Below are positions 41,528 to 50,300 of a DNA stretch of 64,000 nt, one piece after another. Numbering within the stretch: position 1 is the stretch's first letter; the number at the start of each line of letters is the position of its first letter. The position numbers were made by a program, and so were the translations under genes. The DNA lies in NCBI RefSeq assembly GCF_900143015.1, contig NZ_FSRT01000001.1:682001-746000 (forward strand), written 5' to 3'. Below the pieces are notes generated by a model. The model searched no databases, had not been told where the DNA came from, and saw nothing but the letters and a program-made list of their open reading frames with translations. This DNA is from Fibrobacter sp. UWB11 (GTDB lineage Bacteria; Fibrobacterota; Fibrobacteria; Fibrobacterales; Fibrobacteraceae).

Positions 41528-44500
41528 ATGAATAAGGTTATGGGTCGTTCCTTGGCGCTATTGCTTTGCGCTGGGTCGCTTGCAAATATAGCAGCTAAGA
41601 ATGATTATACTGTTATAAATGAAGAAGATCGATGGAATTATATCTACAATAATCTTGATCGAAAAAAAATGCCTTTAGATACGATTGAACCGATTTCTGT
41701 GAAAATTACAGGTTCAAAAGATGTTTATGGTTATCCTACTGGCGAAATCTATTACAATGACAACTTCAGGTGCGGTACCGAATTGTATCGTAACTTTCCG
41801 TCGTTTGTTTCGGGTGTAATTGGACAAGGTTATGGAACTCCTACTGGAACGTTTGCTTCGAATACGTTTACTTATTTGATAGCGAAAAACAGTTCCGGTG
41901 ACTTTGATTACGGTTGGTATGCTGGTGATAGCAAATTTACCACTTCATGGGCTTCAAAAGCTAGTACTAGCAATTATAATGGATCGTATAATATTGCATT
42001 TTTGGGCGATTGTGGCTCGCACAAGATTGACCCTACAATCAAGGATGTCATAAAGGCTGCTGAAGCTACGGGATATTCTCGCGCGCGCCTAACCATTGAC
42101 CTTTTGAACTATATTACTAGAGATGAATCGTTGGACCAACTAAAGTCCATGTGGGTTTCCAATAATGAAGATTGGAATAATTACCATTTAGGTAGAGCTT
42201 TCTATTATCTGTATCTTTCTAAAGCTACAACGTATGGCGGATTTGATTGCGTCAGCACAAATTGTCCGGCCTCAAAAACGGATGTTTATGATTTGTATGG
42301 TAATAGTTCCAATACCACTCATAGGTCGTATGAGTTTAATTTTAGATCTAATGAACCCCAATTTACATATGTTGATGTAGCTTATGAAACTAGACGATAT
42401 ACCTATTCCAAGGAACAAGGAAAGTATGTGCCTGGAAAATGGGAAAGTTATAATCAAACTTTTTGTAGAGAGTATATTGGCTATGATTTAGGATCGGGAC
42501 CAGAGACTTCTTCTTCTTGTGATAAATATGACGATGTTACTATCAAAGTGACTGGAAGTAATTTTGGTAAAACTGCAGAACAGAAATTTTTCGAGCATGA
42601 TTCTTTGGATGAATTCCGAGTACGTTGGAGAACTTTGATTGCTGAGGGACAAACGAATAAGGGTGCCCATGATATGCAGGTGTGGGATACCACATATTCG
42701 GACATTTTGAAGTTTGTACGTAAATATTATGTCTCGATAGGCGGTAATCAGGCTGAAGGTAGTGTAGATTTTAATGGCGGTTTTTATAACGCTGGAACCA
42801 AGTTTGATAAAATTGTGGCCGTTCCTAAAGCAGGGTATGTTTTTGATAGATGGAATATATCTGCGGATAATGGAGGTGGTGTTCTCAGTTACAATAGAGC
42901 GCTGACCGATTTTGTTGTTCGCGGTGATTCTACGTTGTATGCTATATTTGCCAAGAAAACAGACGAAAATACGCACGTTGTGACATTTACTGATTTTGAT
43001 GGCATTGTTTTAGGACGAGATACCGTCTTAACAGGTCACCCTGCTATTGCTCCAAACGCACCTTCTCGTAAGGGACTTACTTTTAAAGGATGGGATAAGG
43101 CTTTTAATAAAGTGACAGAAGATATTACGGTGAAGGCTGTTTACGAGTCAATGAAACTTACGCATAGATTTAGTTTAGCTGGCTTTAAAACAGCTGAAAG
43201 TGCAGATGATGTCACGCTTAATACGCCGAATAATTGCTTTGTTGTTTCTAATGGTCATTTCAATGAAAGTGGGATGCCCCTTGACTATAGAGTTGATGTG
43301 ACTGTTAAAAATACTGGTGCCTGTGCTCAAAATGAACAGGTCAATGTATGGTTTAATGCTGGTGATTTGAAAAAGCTTGATATTGTTGTTGGTGGAGTGG
43401 AAAAATTTGACGTTTCTGCTTTGAGTTTAGGAAATTCCATTAGCAAGGTTGAATTCTGGTTCAAGAGATTTGAAGTCCAGTTCATGGTGGTCAATTTGAA
43501 TGGTAATCTTGGCTATAGCACGATGAAAAAAGAATATGTGCCCGAAGGAATGTCTGCAACTCCGCCTCCACCAGACGAAGTTCCTGCGCAAAGAGGTTTT
43601 GTATTCTCAGAATGGGGTACCGATTATTCTAAAATTGTGAAAAATACGACTGTCGCGGCTCAGTATAGGGAACTTAAATCTTTCTGGGTGCACTTTAGAG
43701 ATTATGATGAATCGGTTATATTGGATTCCTTGTATTATCAAGGAGATAAAGTTGTCATTCCGGAGAAGCCTGAACACAGTGGCTTGACATTCAAGGGCTG
43801 GGATAATATGCCCGATGTCTTTGAATATGACAAAGTAACTGAGATTACGGCAACTTACGAAGCCAAGAGTAATCCTGAGTTCGATTTCACTGTAGCTGAT
43901 TACAAGACTGCAAAGACTGTTTCTGACCTCGATGTGCAGGGGCCAAACAAGTGCTTTGTCTTGCAAGAAAAGTCATTTATGCAATATGATAAGGAAAAAG
44001 ATTATGCCGAAGGCAAAGAAGATGCCTTGCAGTATCATTTGGCTGTAAACTTCAAAATCGAAGATTCTGATGAGTGTTCTAATGATAGCTTAGTTAATAT
44101 TTGGAAGTTTAATATCCAAAATAAAGTAGCGTCTACGGTAAAGGTGAATGGCGTGGAAGATGTTATTTGGAATGCAGGCAGTAGTATGGGCTATTTGCAC
44201 TTCAACTATACCTGGTTCCGTATACGGTTCCTTGGTGATGATAGAGTTGTTTCGAGTGATGGAACTGTAATAAAGGAAAATACGATTTTGAAAACGGAAC
44301 TTGTCGGACAGGGATTATCGGCAACGCCTCCAGAAGATACAAAGCTTAGATGTAAAATCTTCAAGCAATGGGATCGTAAATATACTGAAATCAAAAGTAG
44401 TTACAATGTTTATGGGGAGTATGAGAATACTCCTTCTAAGAAGGTTACTTTTAAGGATTTCGATGGATCTGTATTACAGGATTCTGTGTATTGCGATGAT

Positions 44501-45970
44501 GAAATCGTTGTTGCCCCCAAAGATCCTGTGCATAAAGGCTTAATTTTCAAGGGCTGGGATCAAAAGGTCGAAGAAATCGAAAGCTCGACTTCTGTTACGG
44601 CTACTTACGAAGTCGAGAAAGCTCCTGAATACAGTTTTACTGTGACAAATTACGAAAAGGCCGTAAAGGCGACTGATGCCAATGTCAAGACTCCGAACAA
44701 TTGCTTTGTTGTTGCAACACAAGCGTTTAAGGATTTGTCGGATGGCTATGATTACACTGAAGGTAATAAAGACCCTTGGCGTTATATATTGGAAGTTGAA
44801 GTTGATGTTGCTGATACAGGTTCTTGTGCTAATGATAGTCTTGCCAATATCTGGAGATTCTATAGTAAGACGGATCACAACCTTGACGTGATGGTAAATA
44901 CGCTGAAGGCTAAAGATTTGTTCATTCAGATTCTTACTATAGAAAAAATTGGAGTGAAGTTCCAGTATTTATGGTATCCGGTGGTGTTTGCTGACTATGA
45001 TGGGAAAGTCCTGAAAACGGAAATTGTCGGCGAAAAACAGGCTGCAACTCCGCCGAAAGACCCTACACGTTCGCTTTACAAGTTCAAGGGCTGGAAGTTT
45101 ATTGATGAGGGCGTTGGGTATGAATGTATTTCGTCTAACATGTTGGGCCGAGGAGCTTCAATAAATAATCAGATTACGTTTGTAGCGGATTACGAAAAAC
45201 TCCCGACGGTTGTAGTGACGTTCTTGGATTTCAATGGCACCCTCGTTGGCAAAGAGGAAATTTTGAAGGGCGCTTCTGAGACTTCTGTAAAGCCTCCTGT
45301 GCATGCTGGTCTCACATTCGTTGGCTGGAGCAAAGATTTGAATCTGATTACTAAAAATGATTCTGTTTATGCAGTTTACAAGGTTGCTGCAACTCCGGAC
45401 TTTGTTTATACCATTTCGGGTTTAGAGGTGGGCAAGTCTTCGAAAGATCTTAAGATAAAAACGCCGAACAGTTGCTTTAAGGCTTCTGTCAAGGAACTTT
45501 ATTTGGATAACAAAAAATATGAAGGAAAGTTGGAGGCTGGCAAGTATGTTATGTATATGAATCTTGCTGTCTCTGATACTGACAAATGCGCTGATGATAG
45601 TTTGGTGAATATATGGAAAACGCTTTCACAGAAAAATATCAATGATATACTTGTCATTAATGGAAATCCGGCATATTTCTCTGGAGAAAAACTTAATGGC
45701 GAGATTGTCTATAGCTTTGAATTGAAAAAATCGGATAAGGAATCTATTCCTGGTGTGAAAATGGCTCCTCAGTTCAAGCTGGCAACCATCGGTCGCAATA
45801 TCCAGGTGATGAATGCCCGCAAGGGGAGTGCTTACGCAGTGCTCGATATGCAAGGAAACGTTATTACGTCAGGAACGGTTGATTCTGCCAACTTCAATGT
45901 GACTATGTCTCGCTCTGGAGCGTATGTCGTGCGTGTTGGAAGTGTTGCTCAGCTTGTTCGTGTGAAGTAA
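41528..45970 (+). CDS. Giant secreted protein with InlB-type repeats and a novel Cys module
   Basis: 1480 residues from the ATG at 41528, five bases after AAGGAG. Signal peptide MNKVMGRSLALLLCAGSLANIAA. Residues about 25-400 match nothing I know. Then InlB B-type repeats (for example GLTFKGWDKAFNKVTEDI, GLIFKGWDQKVEEI, GLTFVGWSKDLNLI) alternate with four copies of a 100-130-residue module (starting near 43190, 43890, 44630, 45410) with PNxCF and, 50 residues on, CxxDSLVNIW. The last 70 residues (NARKGSAYAVLDMQGNVI, YVVRVGSVAQLVRVK) resemble a type IX secretion tail. Codons are far less biased and AT-richer than in pilQ or argJ, suggesting low expression or later acquisition. It is probably a surface or adhesion protein; that is inferred. 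Confidence 0.87.
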   Translation: MNKVMGRSLALLLCAGSLANIAAKNDYTVINEEDRWNYIYNNLDRKKMPLDTIEPISVKITGSKDVYGYPTGEIYYNDNFRCGTELYRNFPSFVSGVIGQGYGTPTGTFASNTFTYLIAKNSSGDFDYGWYAGDSKFTTSWASKASTSNYNGSYNIAFLGDCGSHKIDPTIKDVIKAAEATGYSRARLTIDLLNYITRDESLDQLKSMWVSNNEDWNNYHLGRAFYYLYLSKATTYGGFDCVSTNCPASKTDVYDLYGNSSNTTHRSYEFNFRSNEPQFTYVDVAYETRRYTYSKEQGKYVPGKWESYNQTFCREYIGYDLGSGPETSSSCDKYDDVTIKVTGSNFGKTAEQKFFEHDSLDEFRVRWRTLIAEGQTNKGAHDMQVWDTTYSDILKFVRKYYVSIGGNQAEGSVDFNGGFYNAGTKFDKIVAVPKAGYVFDRWNISADNGGGVLSYNRALTDFVVRGDSTLYAIFAKKTDENTHVVTFTDFDGIVLGRDTVLTGHPAIAPNAPSRKGLTFKGWDKAFNKVTEDITVKAVYESMKLTHRFSLAGFKTAESADDVTLNTPNNCFVVSNGHFNESGMPLDYRVDVTVKNTGACAQNEQVNVWFNAGDLKKLDIVVGGVEKFDVSALSLGNSISKVEFWFKRFEVQFMVVNLNGNLGYSTMKKEYVPEGMSATPPPPDEVPAQRGFVFSEWGTDYSKIVKNTTVAAQYRELKSFWVHFRDYDESVILDSLYYQGDKVVIPEKPEHSGLTFKGWDNMPDVFEYDKVTEITATYEAKSNPEFDFTVADYKTAKTVSDLDVQGPNKCFVLQEKSFMQYDKEKDYAEGKEDALQYHLAVNFKIEDSDECSNDSLVNIWKFNIQNKVASTVKVNGVEDVIWNAGSSMGYLHFNYTWFRIRFLGDDRVVSSDGTVIKENTILKTELVGQGLSATPPEDTKLRCKIFKQWDRKYTEIKSSYNVYGEYENTPSKKVTFKDFDGSVLQDSVYCDDEIVVAPKDPVHKGLIFKGWDQKVEEIESSTSVTATYEVEKAPEYSFTVTNYEKAVKATDANVKTPNNCFVVATQAFKDLSDGYDYTEGNKDPWRYILEVEVDVADTGSCANDSLANIWRFYSKTDHNLDVMVNTLKAKDLFIQILTIEKIGVKFQYLWYPVVFADYDGKVLKTEIVGEKQAATPPKDPTRSLYKFKGWKFIDEGVGYECISSNMLGRGASINNQITFVADYEKLPTVVVTFLDFNGTLVGKEEILKGASETSVKPPVHAGLTFVGWSKDLNLITKNDSVYAVYKVAATPDFVYTISGLEVGKSSKDLKIKTPNSCFKASVKELYLDNKKYEGKLEAGKYVMYMNLAVSDTDKCADDSLVNIWKTLSQKNINDILVINGNPAYFSGEKLNGEIVYSFELKKSDKESIPGVKMAPQFKLATIGRNIQVMNARKGSAYAVLDMQGNVITSGTVDSANFNVTMSRSGAYVVRVGSVAQLVRVK

Positions 45971-45977
45971 GATAATG

Positions 45978-46011
45978 GCGGGCGTGCTTTTTAAGCACGT
46001 TCGCAAATTTT
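45978..46011 (+). terminator. Terminator of the giant gene
   Basis: Twelve-base stem GCGGGCGTGCTT / AAGCACGTTCGC, with two G-T pairs, then a T-rich stretch, eight bases past the stop. Confidence 0.8.
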
Positions 46012-46033
46012 AAAAACGTGAAAATTAAAAATG

Positions 46034-46063
46034 CGAAAACCCTGGCTCTGCCAGGGCTTTTAC
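46034..46063. terminator. Hairpin copy flanking the giant gene
   Basis: AAAACCCTGGC-TCT-GCCAGGG, the same as at 41374 except in the loop. It may also serve holA on the minus strand. Confidence 0.65.
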
Positions 46064-46122
46064 GTTTTTGTGGCCTCGGAATTGAGTCCGGGAGGAGCGC
46101 TAAATTTGAGGGAATAAAGAAC

Positions 46123-47091
46123 CTATCGCACGACGAGAGCGGCGAGGGCGAGTTCCTGGCTCATGCGGGTCGGGCACTTGCCACTTTTCATTTCGTAATT
46201 AAGGTCGGCGAGGCGACGGAGTACGCGGATCAGGAGTGGCTTGCGCCAACGACGGCAGCACTCTGCGGCTTGACCTTTCTTGACGAACATGTAGTAGTTC
46301 TTTCCGATTTTCTTGGCAGCCTCTTCGGGCGAAATGCCCTTGGCCGTAAGCGAGGCATAGTTCAAGAGCGAGAGCGCGTAGCTGTAAAGCGTGTTCGAAA
46401 TGCGGATGGCGTCAACGCCGCTGTTCAAAAGTTCGTTCAGCTTCTGAACGTACGCTTTTGCATCTTGCATCCCGAAGAAACCTTCAATTTCGTAGGTGGG
46501 GATATCACGCTGCGAAACGACCATCGTTTTCACGAGGTCGATGGTTATCTTTTTGCAGTCGGGGGCGTAAAGCAGAATCTTTTCGACTTCTTCACTGACG
46601 AGCTTGGTGTCGTTGCCGAGCGCTTCGGCGAGGTACTGCGATGCTGCAGGCTCGATTGCCTTGTTGAAATGCGTCGGGACAACAGCCGAAATCCAGTCTG
46701 CCATTTCGTATTGCTTCGGCACGTCGTACTTTTCGACTTTGCAGACCTTCGAAAGCGCCTTGTAAAGTTCGCTACTGGCGAGGAGCGTTTCGAAGTCAAA
46801 GAGCACTTTGCCGCTTGCCGCATGGGGGAGCCATTTGGCGATTGCTTTGCAATCGTCGGCCTTCATGGCTTCTGCCTTACGCACGACGATGACCTGTTCC
46901 GGCGAGAACATCGACACGGAATCGCACGCTTCGATGATGACATCGGAGATGGAGGCGATGTTTGTATCGGTGGCGTAAAGCACCTGCTTGGCCATCGGAT
47001 CAGAGATCCGGTCGCCAAGAGTTTCGGACAGGAATTTATCGATTCGCTTGTCCTTGCTGAACTGGTCTTTGCCGATGAGCGTTACGAACAT
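46123..47091 (-). CDS. holA: DNA polymerase III delta subunit
   Basis: Opens the sliding clamp in the clamp loader, with DnaX. 322 residues. The family is weakly conserved, but the shape fits: MFVTLIGKDQFSKDKRIDKF at the start, EQVIVVRKAEAM (about 65-76), a long central AAA-like region with LVSEEVEKILLYAP, DIPTYEIEGFF in the hinge, and a helical collar domain (about 230-322). It lies 3 bp after greA on the same strand, so they are co-transcribed. It works with the dnaX product located 43 kb away. Confidence 0.88.
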   Translation of the reverse strand: MFVTLIGKDQFSKDKRIDKFLSETLGDRISDPMAKQVLYATDTNIASISDVIIEACDSVSMFSPEQVIVVRKAEAMKADDCKAIAKWLPHAASGKVLFDFETLLASSELYKALSKVCKVEKYDVPKQYEMADWISAVVPTHFNKAIEPAASQYLAEALGNDTKLVSEEVEKILLYAPDCKKITIDLVKTMVVSQRDIPTYEIEGFFGMQDAKAYVQKLNELLNSGVDAIRISNTLYSYALSLLNYASLTAKGISPEEAAKKIGKNYYMFVKKGQAAECCRRWRKPLLIRVLRRLADLNYEMKSGKCPTRMSQELALAALVVR

Positions 47092-47094
47092 GGT

Positions 47095-47562
47095 TTACTT
47101 GAAATCGATGATTTCGAACTGGTTCTTGCCCTTCGGGGTCACAACTTCGACGACATCGCCGCGCTTTTTGCCCATGAGGGCTGCGCCAATCGGGCTCTTG
47201 AAGCTGATTTTGCCATTGAGGGCATCGGCTTCTTCTGGAGAGACGAGCTGATAGACGATATCACGCTTGGTCTTCAAGTTCTTGGCGGTAACGGTTGCGC
47301 CGAACTTGATGGTATCGGAATTCGTATCAAAAGCAATCACCTGGGCACGGGCGAGCTGGTCCTGAAGCTTCGGCATTTCGATGTTGTCGATAGCGGCGAG
47401 GCGCTCCTTGGCGGCATGATATTCTGCGTTTTCACTCAAATCGCCTTGTGCACGGGCATCAACTAATTCTTGAAGTACGCGGGGACGTTCAACATTTTTT
47501 AAATTTTCAAGGTCCTTAACGAGCTTGTCGTAAGCCTCTTGTGTAAACATGATCTTTTCCAT
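47095..47562 (-). CDS. greA: Transcription elongation factor GreA
   Basis: Rescues stalled RNA polymerase by stimulating cleavage of the transcript. 155 residues. Coiled-coil N-domain with the acidic tip GDLSENAEYHAAKE (about 40-53), where the Asp and Glu act at the active site, and a C-terminal FKBP-like domain with SPIGAALMGKKRGDVV. MEKIMFTQEAYDKL is the usual start; M5 is an alternative. First gene of the greA-holA pair, divergent from argJ by 74 bp. Confidence 0.97.
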   Translation of the reverse strand: MEKIMFTQEAYDKLVKDLENLKNVERPRVLQELVDARAQGDLSENAEYHAAKERLAAIDNIEMPKLQDQLARAQVIAFDTNSDTIKFGATVTAKNLKTKRDIVYQLVSPEEADALNGKISFKSPIGAALMGKKRGDVVEVVTPKGKNQFEIIDFK

Positions 47563-47636
47563 GCTCTACAAGGTAAAAATTTTAACGGGCGTTGCGAGCC
47601 CAGAATCGCAAAGAAAGCTTCTTTTTAGGAGATACT

Positions 47637-48854
47637 ATGTACACTGTGTTGGAAAAAGGCGGCGTTTGCTCCCCCAAGGGCTTTACCGCATCTGGAATTT
47701 GCGCCGGAATCAAGGCCAGCGGCAATGCCGATATGGCTCTTCTCAAGAGCGAAAAGGCTGCCCGCTGCTTCGCCGTTTTTACCACCAATAAGGTGAAGGC
47801 CGCTCCGGTCCTTTATGACAAGGCCGCTTTGGAACATGCCCATTTTGCATCTGCTGTGATCGTGAACAGCGGTAACGCTAACGCTTGCACGGGCGAAAAG
47901 GGTTATGCCGATGCTGAACGCATGGCTGTGCTTACCGAAGAAGCTCTCAAGCTCACGCCGAAGAGCGTGCTTGTTTGCAGCACGGGCGTGATTGGCCACT
48001 TGATGCCGATGGACAAGATCGAAGCCGGTATCCCGAAGCTCGTGGAAAAGCTCCATGCTGATGCATCCGAAGAATTTGGAAAAGCAATCCTCACGACCGA
48101 CCTTGCCCTCAAATCCCACGCCGTGGAAATCAAGACCGAAAAGGGTGTTGTGACAATCGGTGGCGCTTGCAAGGGTTCTGGCATGATCCACCCGAACATG
48201 GCTACGATGCTCGCTTTCATCACGACTGACCTTGCTTTGCCGATTGACTTCTTTGCTGAATTCCGTGCCAACATTGCAGACTCCTTCAACGCAATTACGG
48301 TTGATGGTGACACCAGCACGAACGACACTTGCATCATGCTCGCTAACGGCATGAGCGGCATCAAGTACGAAGACCTCTCCCTCAGCGAACAGGGCGAATT
48401 CCGTGCTGCTTTGACGCTCGTGATGCAGAGCCTCGCCAAGGATATTGTCCGCGACGGTGAAGGTGCAACGAAGCTCATCGAACTCCGCATTGAAAAGGCT
48501 GAAAGCCACGAAGAAGCTCTCCGCATGGCTCGCTTCATTGGTACGTCGAACCTCGCCAAGTGCGCTATGTTCGGTGAAGACCCGAACTGGGGTCGTATCC
48601 TTAGCAGTGCTGGTTCTAGCGGCTGCAACATGGTCGCAGAACACACGGACCTCTACTTCGGTGAAGTGAAGGTTCTCGAAGGTGGCCGTCCGGTACAGCT
48701 GGATGAAAAGCAGACGGCTGCACTACATGCCGTGGTTCGTCAGCGTGAATACAAAGTAACGCTCGTGTTGAACATCGGCCAGGCTTCTGCAAGCGCATTC
48801 ACTTGCGACTTGAGCTACGGCTATGTGAAAATCAACGCCGAATATACCACGTAA
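47637..48854 (+). CDS. argJ: Bifunctional ornithine acetyltransferase / N-acetylglutamate synthase
   Basis: Transfers the acetyl group from N-acetylornithine to glutamate in the cyclic arginine pathway. 405 residues from the ATG at 47637, which follows TAGGAGAT; the frame is open 15 codons upstream. The self-cleavage site is in HPNMATMLAFITTD: cleavage before Thr gives alpha and beta chains, with Thr as nucleophile. ACKGSGM just before it, VNSGNANACTG and EDPNWGRI are other hallmarks. Whether it makes N-acetylglutamate too cannot be told. No other arg genes are adjacent. Confidence 0.97.
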   Translation: MYTVLEKGGVCSPKGFTASGICAGIKASGNADMALLKSEKAARCFAVFTTNKVKAAPVLYDKAALEHAHFASAVIVNSGNANACTGEKGYADAERMAVLTEEALKLTPKSVLVCSTGVIGHLMPMDKIEAGIPKLVEKLHADASEEFGKAILTTDLALKSHAVEIKTEKGVVTIGGACKGSGMIHPNMATMLAFITTDLALPIDFFAEFRANIADSFNAITVDGDTSTNDTCIMLANGMSGIKYEDLSLSEQGEFRAALTLVMQSLAKDIVRDGEGATKLIELRIEKAESHEEALRMARFIGTSNLAKCAMFGEDPNWGRILSSAGSSGCNMVAEHTDLYFGEVKVLEGGRPVQLDEKQTAALHAVVRQREYKVTLVLNIGQASASAFTCDLSYGYVKINAEYTT

Positions 48855-48857
48855 TTA

Positions 48858-48885
48858 GTTACTAGTTAATAGTTACTAGTTAATA
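48858..48885 (+). repeat. Heptad array GTTANTA x4
   Basis: GTTACTA, GTTAATA, GTTACTA, GTTAATA; it starts three bases after the argJ stop. The units are the same as at 15035. Confidence 0.85.
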
Positions 48886-48890
48886 GAGTT

Positions 48891-48918
48891 GTCATTCCCG
48901 ACTTGATCGGGAATCTCC
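48891..48918. repeat. Palindromic repeat (family A, single half)
   Basis: GTCATTCCCG..CGGGAATCTCC: the left half only; a different hairpin (terminator at 48927) takes the place of the right half. Confidence 0.8.
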
Positions 48919-48926
48919 TTTTTTAG

Positions 48927-48958
48927 AACTTCTCGGATATGCTCCGGGAAGTTTTTTG
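48927..48958 (+). terminator. Terminator downstream of argJ
   Basis: AACTTC-CGG / CCG-GAAGTT stem with a T run after it. Confidence 0.7.
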
Positions 48959-48969
48959 TTTTATATTTA

Positions 48970-50211
48970 ATGTATATGGTTAGGAACGTGTTTCTTGTAA
49001 TTCTTTGTTTTTGCATGTTTGTTCTTGCTCAGGGGGCTGATTATGAGCAGGACGTTTTTTTAAGTGTTAAAATTGATCCTGTCGATATGTTTGATGAATG
49101 GAAGGCTCGTGACAATCTTTTGCATGCTTTGAAAGAAGGTGATGTTGCTAAAGCTGATGCGGCCCTTGAATTTTTGTCTCAAGCAAAGGTTCCGGAATCG
49201 GCAATTGATAGCCTTGAACTTCTTCAAGTCAATTTTATATTGGGACGTTATGACTTGGCTGTACCGCAGTTTGCGAATATGCTTAAGAAGGCTGGGAAAC
49301 GTGTCCGCTATTCTTTTGCCGATGATGATTTGAAGACCTACTTGAAAAAGGAAACTCGTTTTGCGGCTCATTATAACGATCGTCCTGGAGACCGAGATCA
49401 TCGGCAACGAGTAGATAAGGCTGAATCCTATTTGAAAAGTGCGATGCAGGCCGATATAAAACAGGAATACAAAGACCTCGCACAGATCCTTATAGAAACG
49501 CTTCCTTTTTGGATGATTTATGATAAGGATTACTTTACGTATTCTTGGGATCATTCTTTAAAAGGATATGGAATCTCCAAGGATGTTGATTTAGCGAATG
49601 TGATAAAAGTTCGTGCAAGTTCATACAGGGATTATCGTGGCGTAGACGTAGATACGACTAGGATTGAACGTGCTTTGGAAAAAATGAATGAGTTCTGTGA
49701 AAAGTATCCGGATTCAGAATATTTTAGTTGGATAAAAAAGAATGTTAAGGATTTTGATGAGTACTTGAAAGGCTATAAAAAATTCAGAAATTATCATGAG
49801 GAAAAGTTATATACAGGTGGCCTTGGTTTTGAAGTCTTTGGTGATGCGCTGAATTGGACCTTTATGTTAGGTGTTCCGATACAGTATTCTAGATACATCA
49901 TTACCCCGTATTATTACAGAAATAAGGATTTGAGAGGTGGGTTCGTTTCTATGGGGTATGATGCTTATGAAAACAAACGATTTAAATTTCAGCCGTATTT
50001 TAGTCTAGGAACTTCGATTGGGCCGGGCGTTCAGGCTGATTATCGTTTTTGGTTGGAATCTGCTCCTGATTCAAAATTTCATATAGCGAGTTATTTGTCA
50101 TTGAAACTTCGGTATATGTTGGGCTATACGTTTGACTATAGAAACGATAGCCGTAAGGATTGGGTCTTGTACAACTTTATTTTTGTGGGTTTAGGTTTCC
50201 ACTTCTGGTAA
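48970..50211 (+). CDS. Exported protein with TPR-like N-half and barrel-like C-half
   Basis: 413 residues, not recognised. Signal peptide VRNVFLVILCFCMFVLAQ. Residues about 40-260 are helical, with repeats of the TPR kind (LLHALKEGDVAKADAALEFL, LLQVNFILGRYDLAVPQF). From about 280 on, amphipathic strands (GGLGFEVFGDALNWTFMLGV, ASYLSLKLRYMLGYTF) and the end FVGLGFHFW suggest an outer-membrane barrel of about eight strands. The start has no clear ribosome site; M1 and M3 are both possible. Codon use is AT-rich like the giant gene. Confidence 0.78.
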   Translation: MYMVRNVFLVILCFCMFVLAQGADYEQDVFLSVKIDPVDMFDEWKARDNLLHALKEGDVAKADAALEFLSQAKVPESAIDSLELLQVNFILGRYDLAVPQFANMLKKAGKRVRYSFADDDLKTYLKKETRFAAHYNDRPGDRDHRQRVDKAESYLKSAMQADIKQEYKDLAQILIETLPFWMIYDKDYFTYSWDHSLKGYGISKDVDLANVIKVRASSYRDYRGVDVDTTRIERALEKMNEFCEKYPDSEYFSWIKKNVKDFDEYLKGYKKFRNYHEEKLYTGGLGFEVFGDALNWTFMLGVPIQYSRYIITPYYYRNKDLRGGFVSMGYDAYENKRFKFQPYFSLGTSIGPGVQADYRFWLESAPDSKFHIASYLSLKLRYMLGYTFDYRNDSRKDWVLYNFIFVGLGFHFW

Positions 50212-50241
50212 GGTGGTTCTTGCTGTGAACGGCTTTTTTGA

Positions 50242-50275
50242 GAAAATCCTGCTTATGGCGGGATTTTCTTGTATT
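50242..50275 (+). terminator. Terminator of the gene at 48970
   Basis: Eleven-base stem GAAAATCCTGC / GCGGGATTTTC with a short loop and a T-rich tail. Confidence 0.8.
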
Positions 50276-50300
50276 TTTATTCGAAACACAAGGATGGAAT

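Noticed and set aside
45985-46035. Twelfth heptad array (A-rich)
   Set aside because: AAAA-rich units recur at seven to eight bases, but the spacing drifts and the signal could be base composition.
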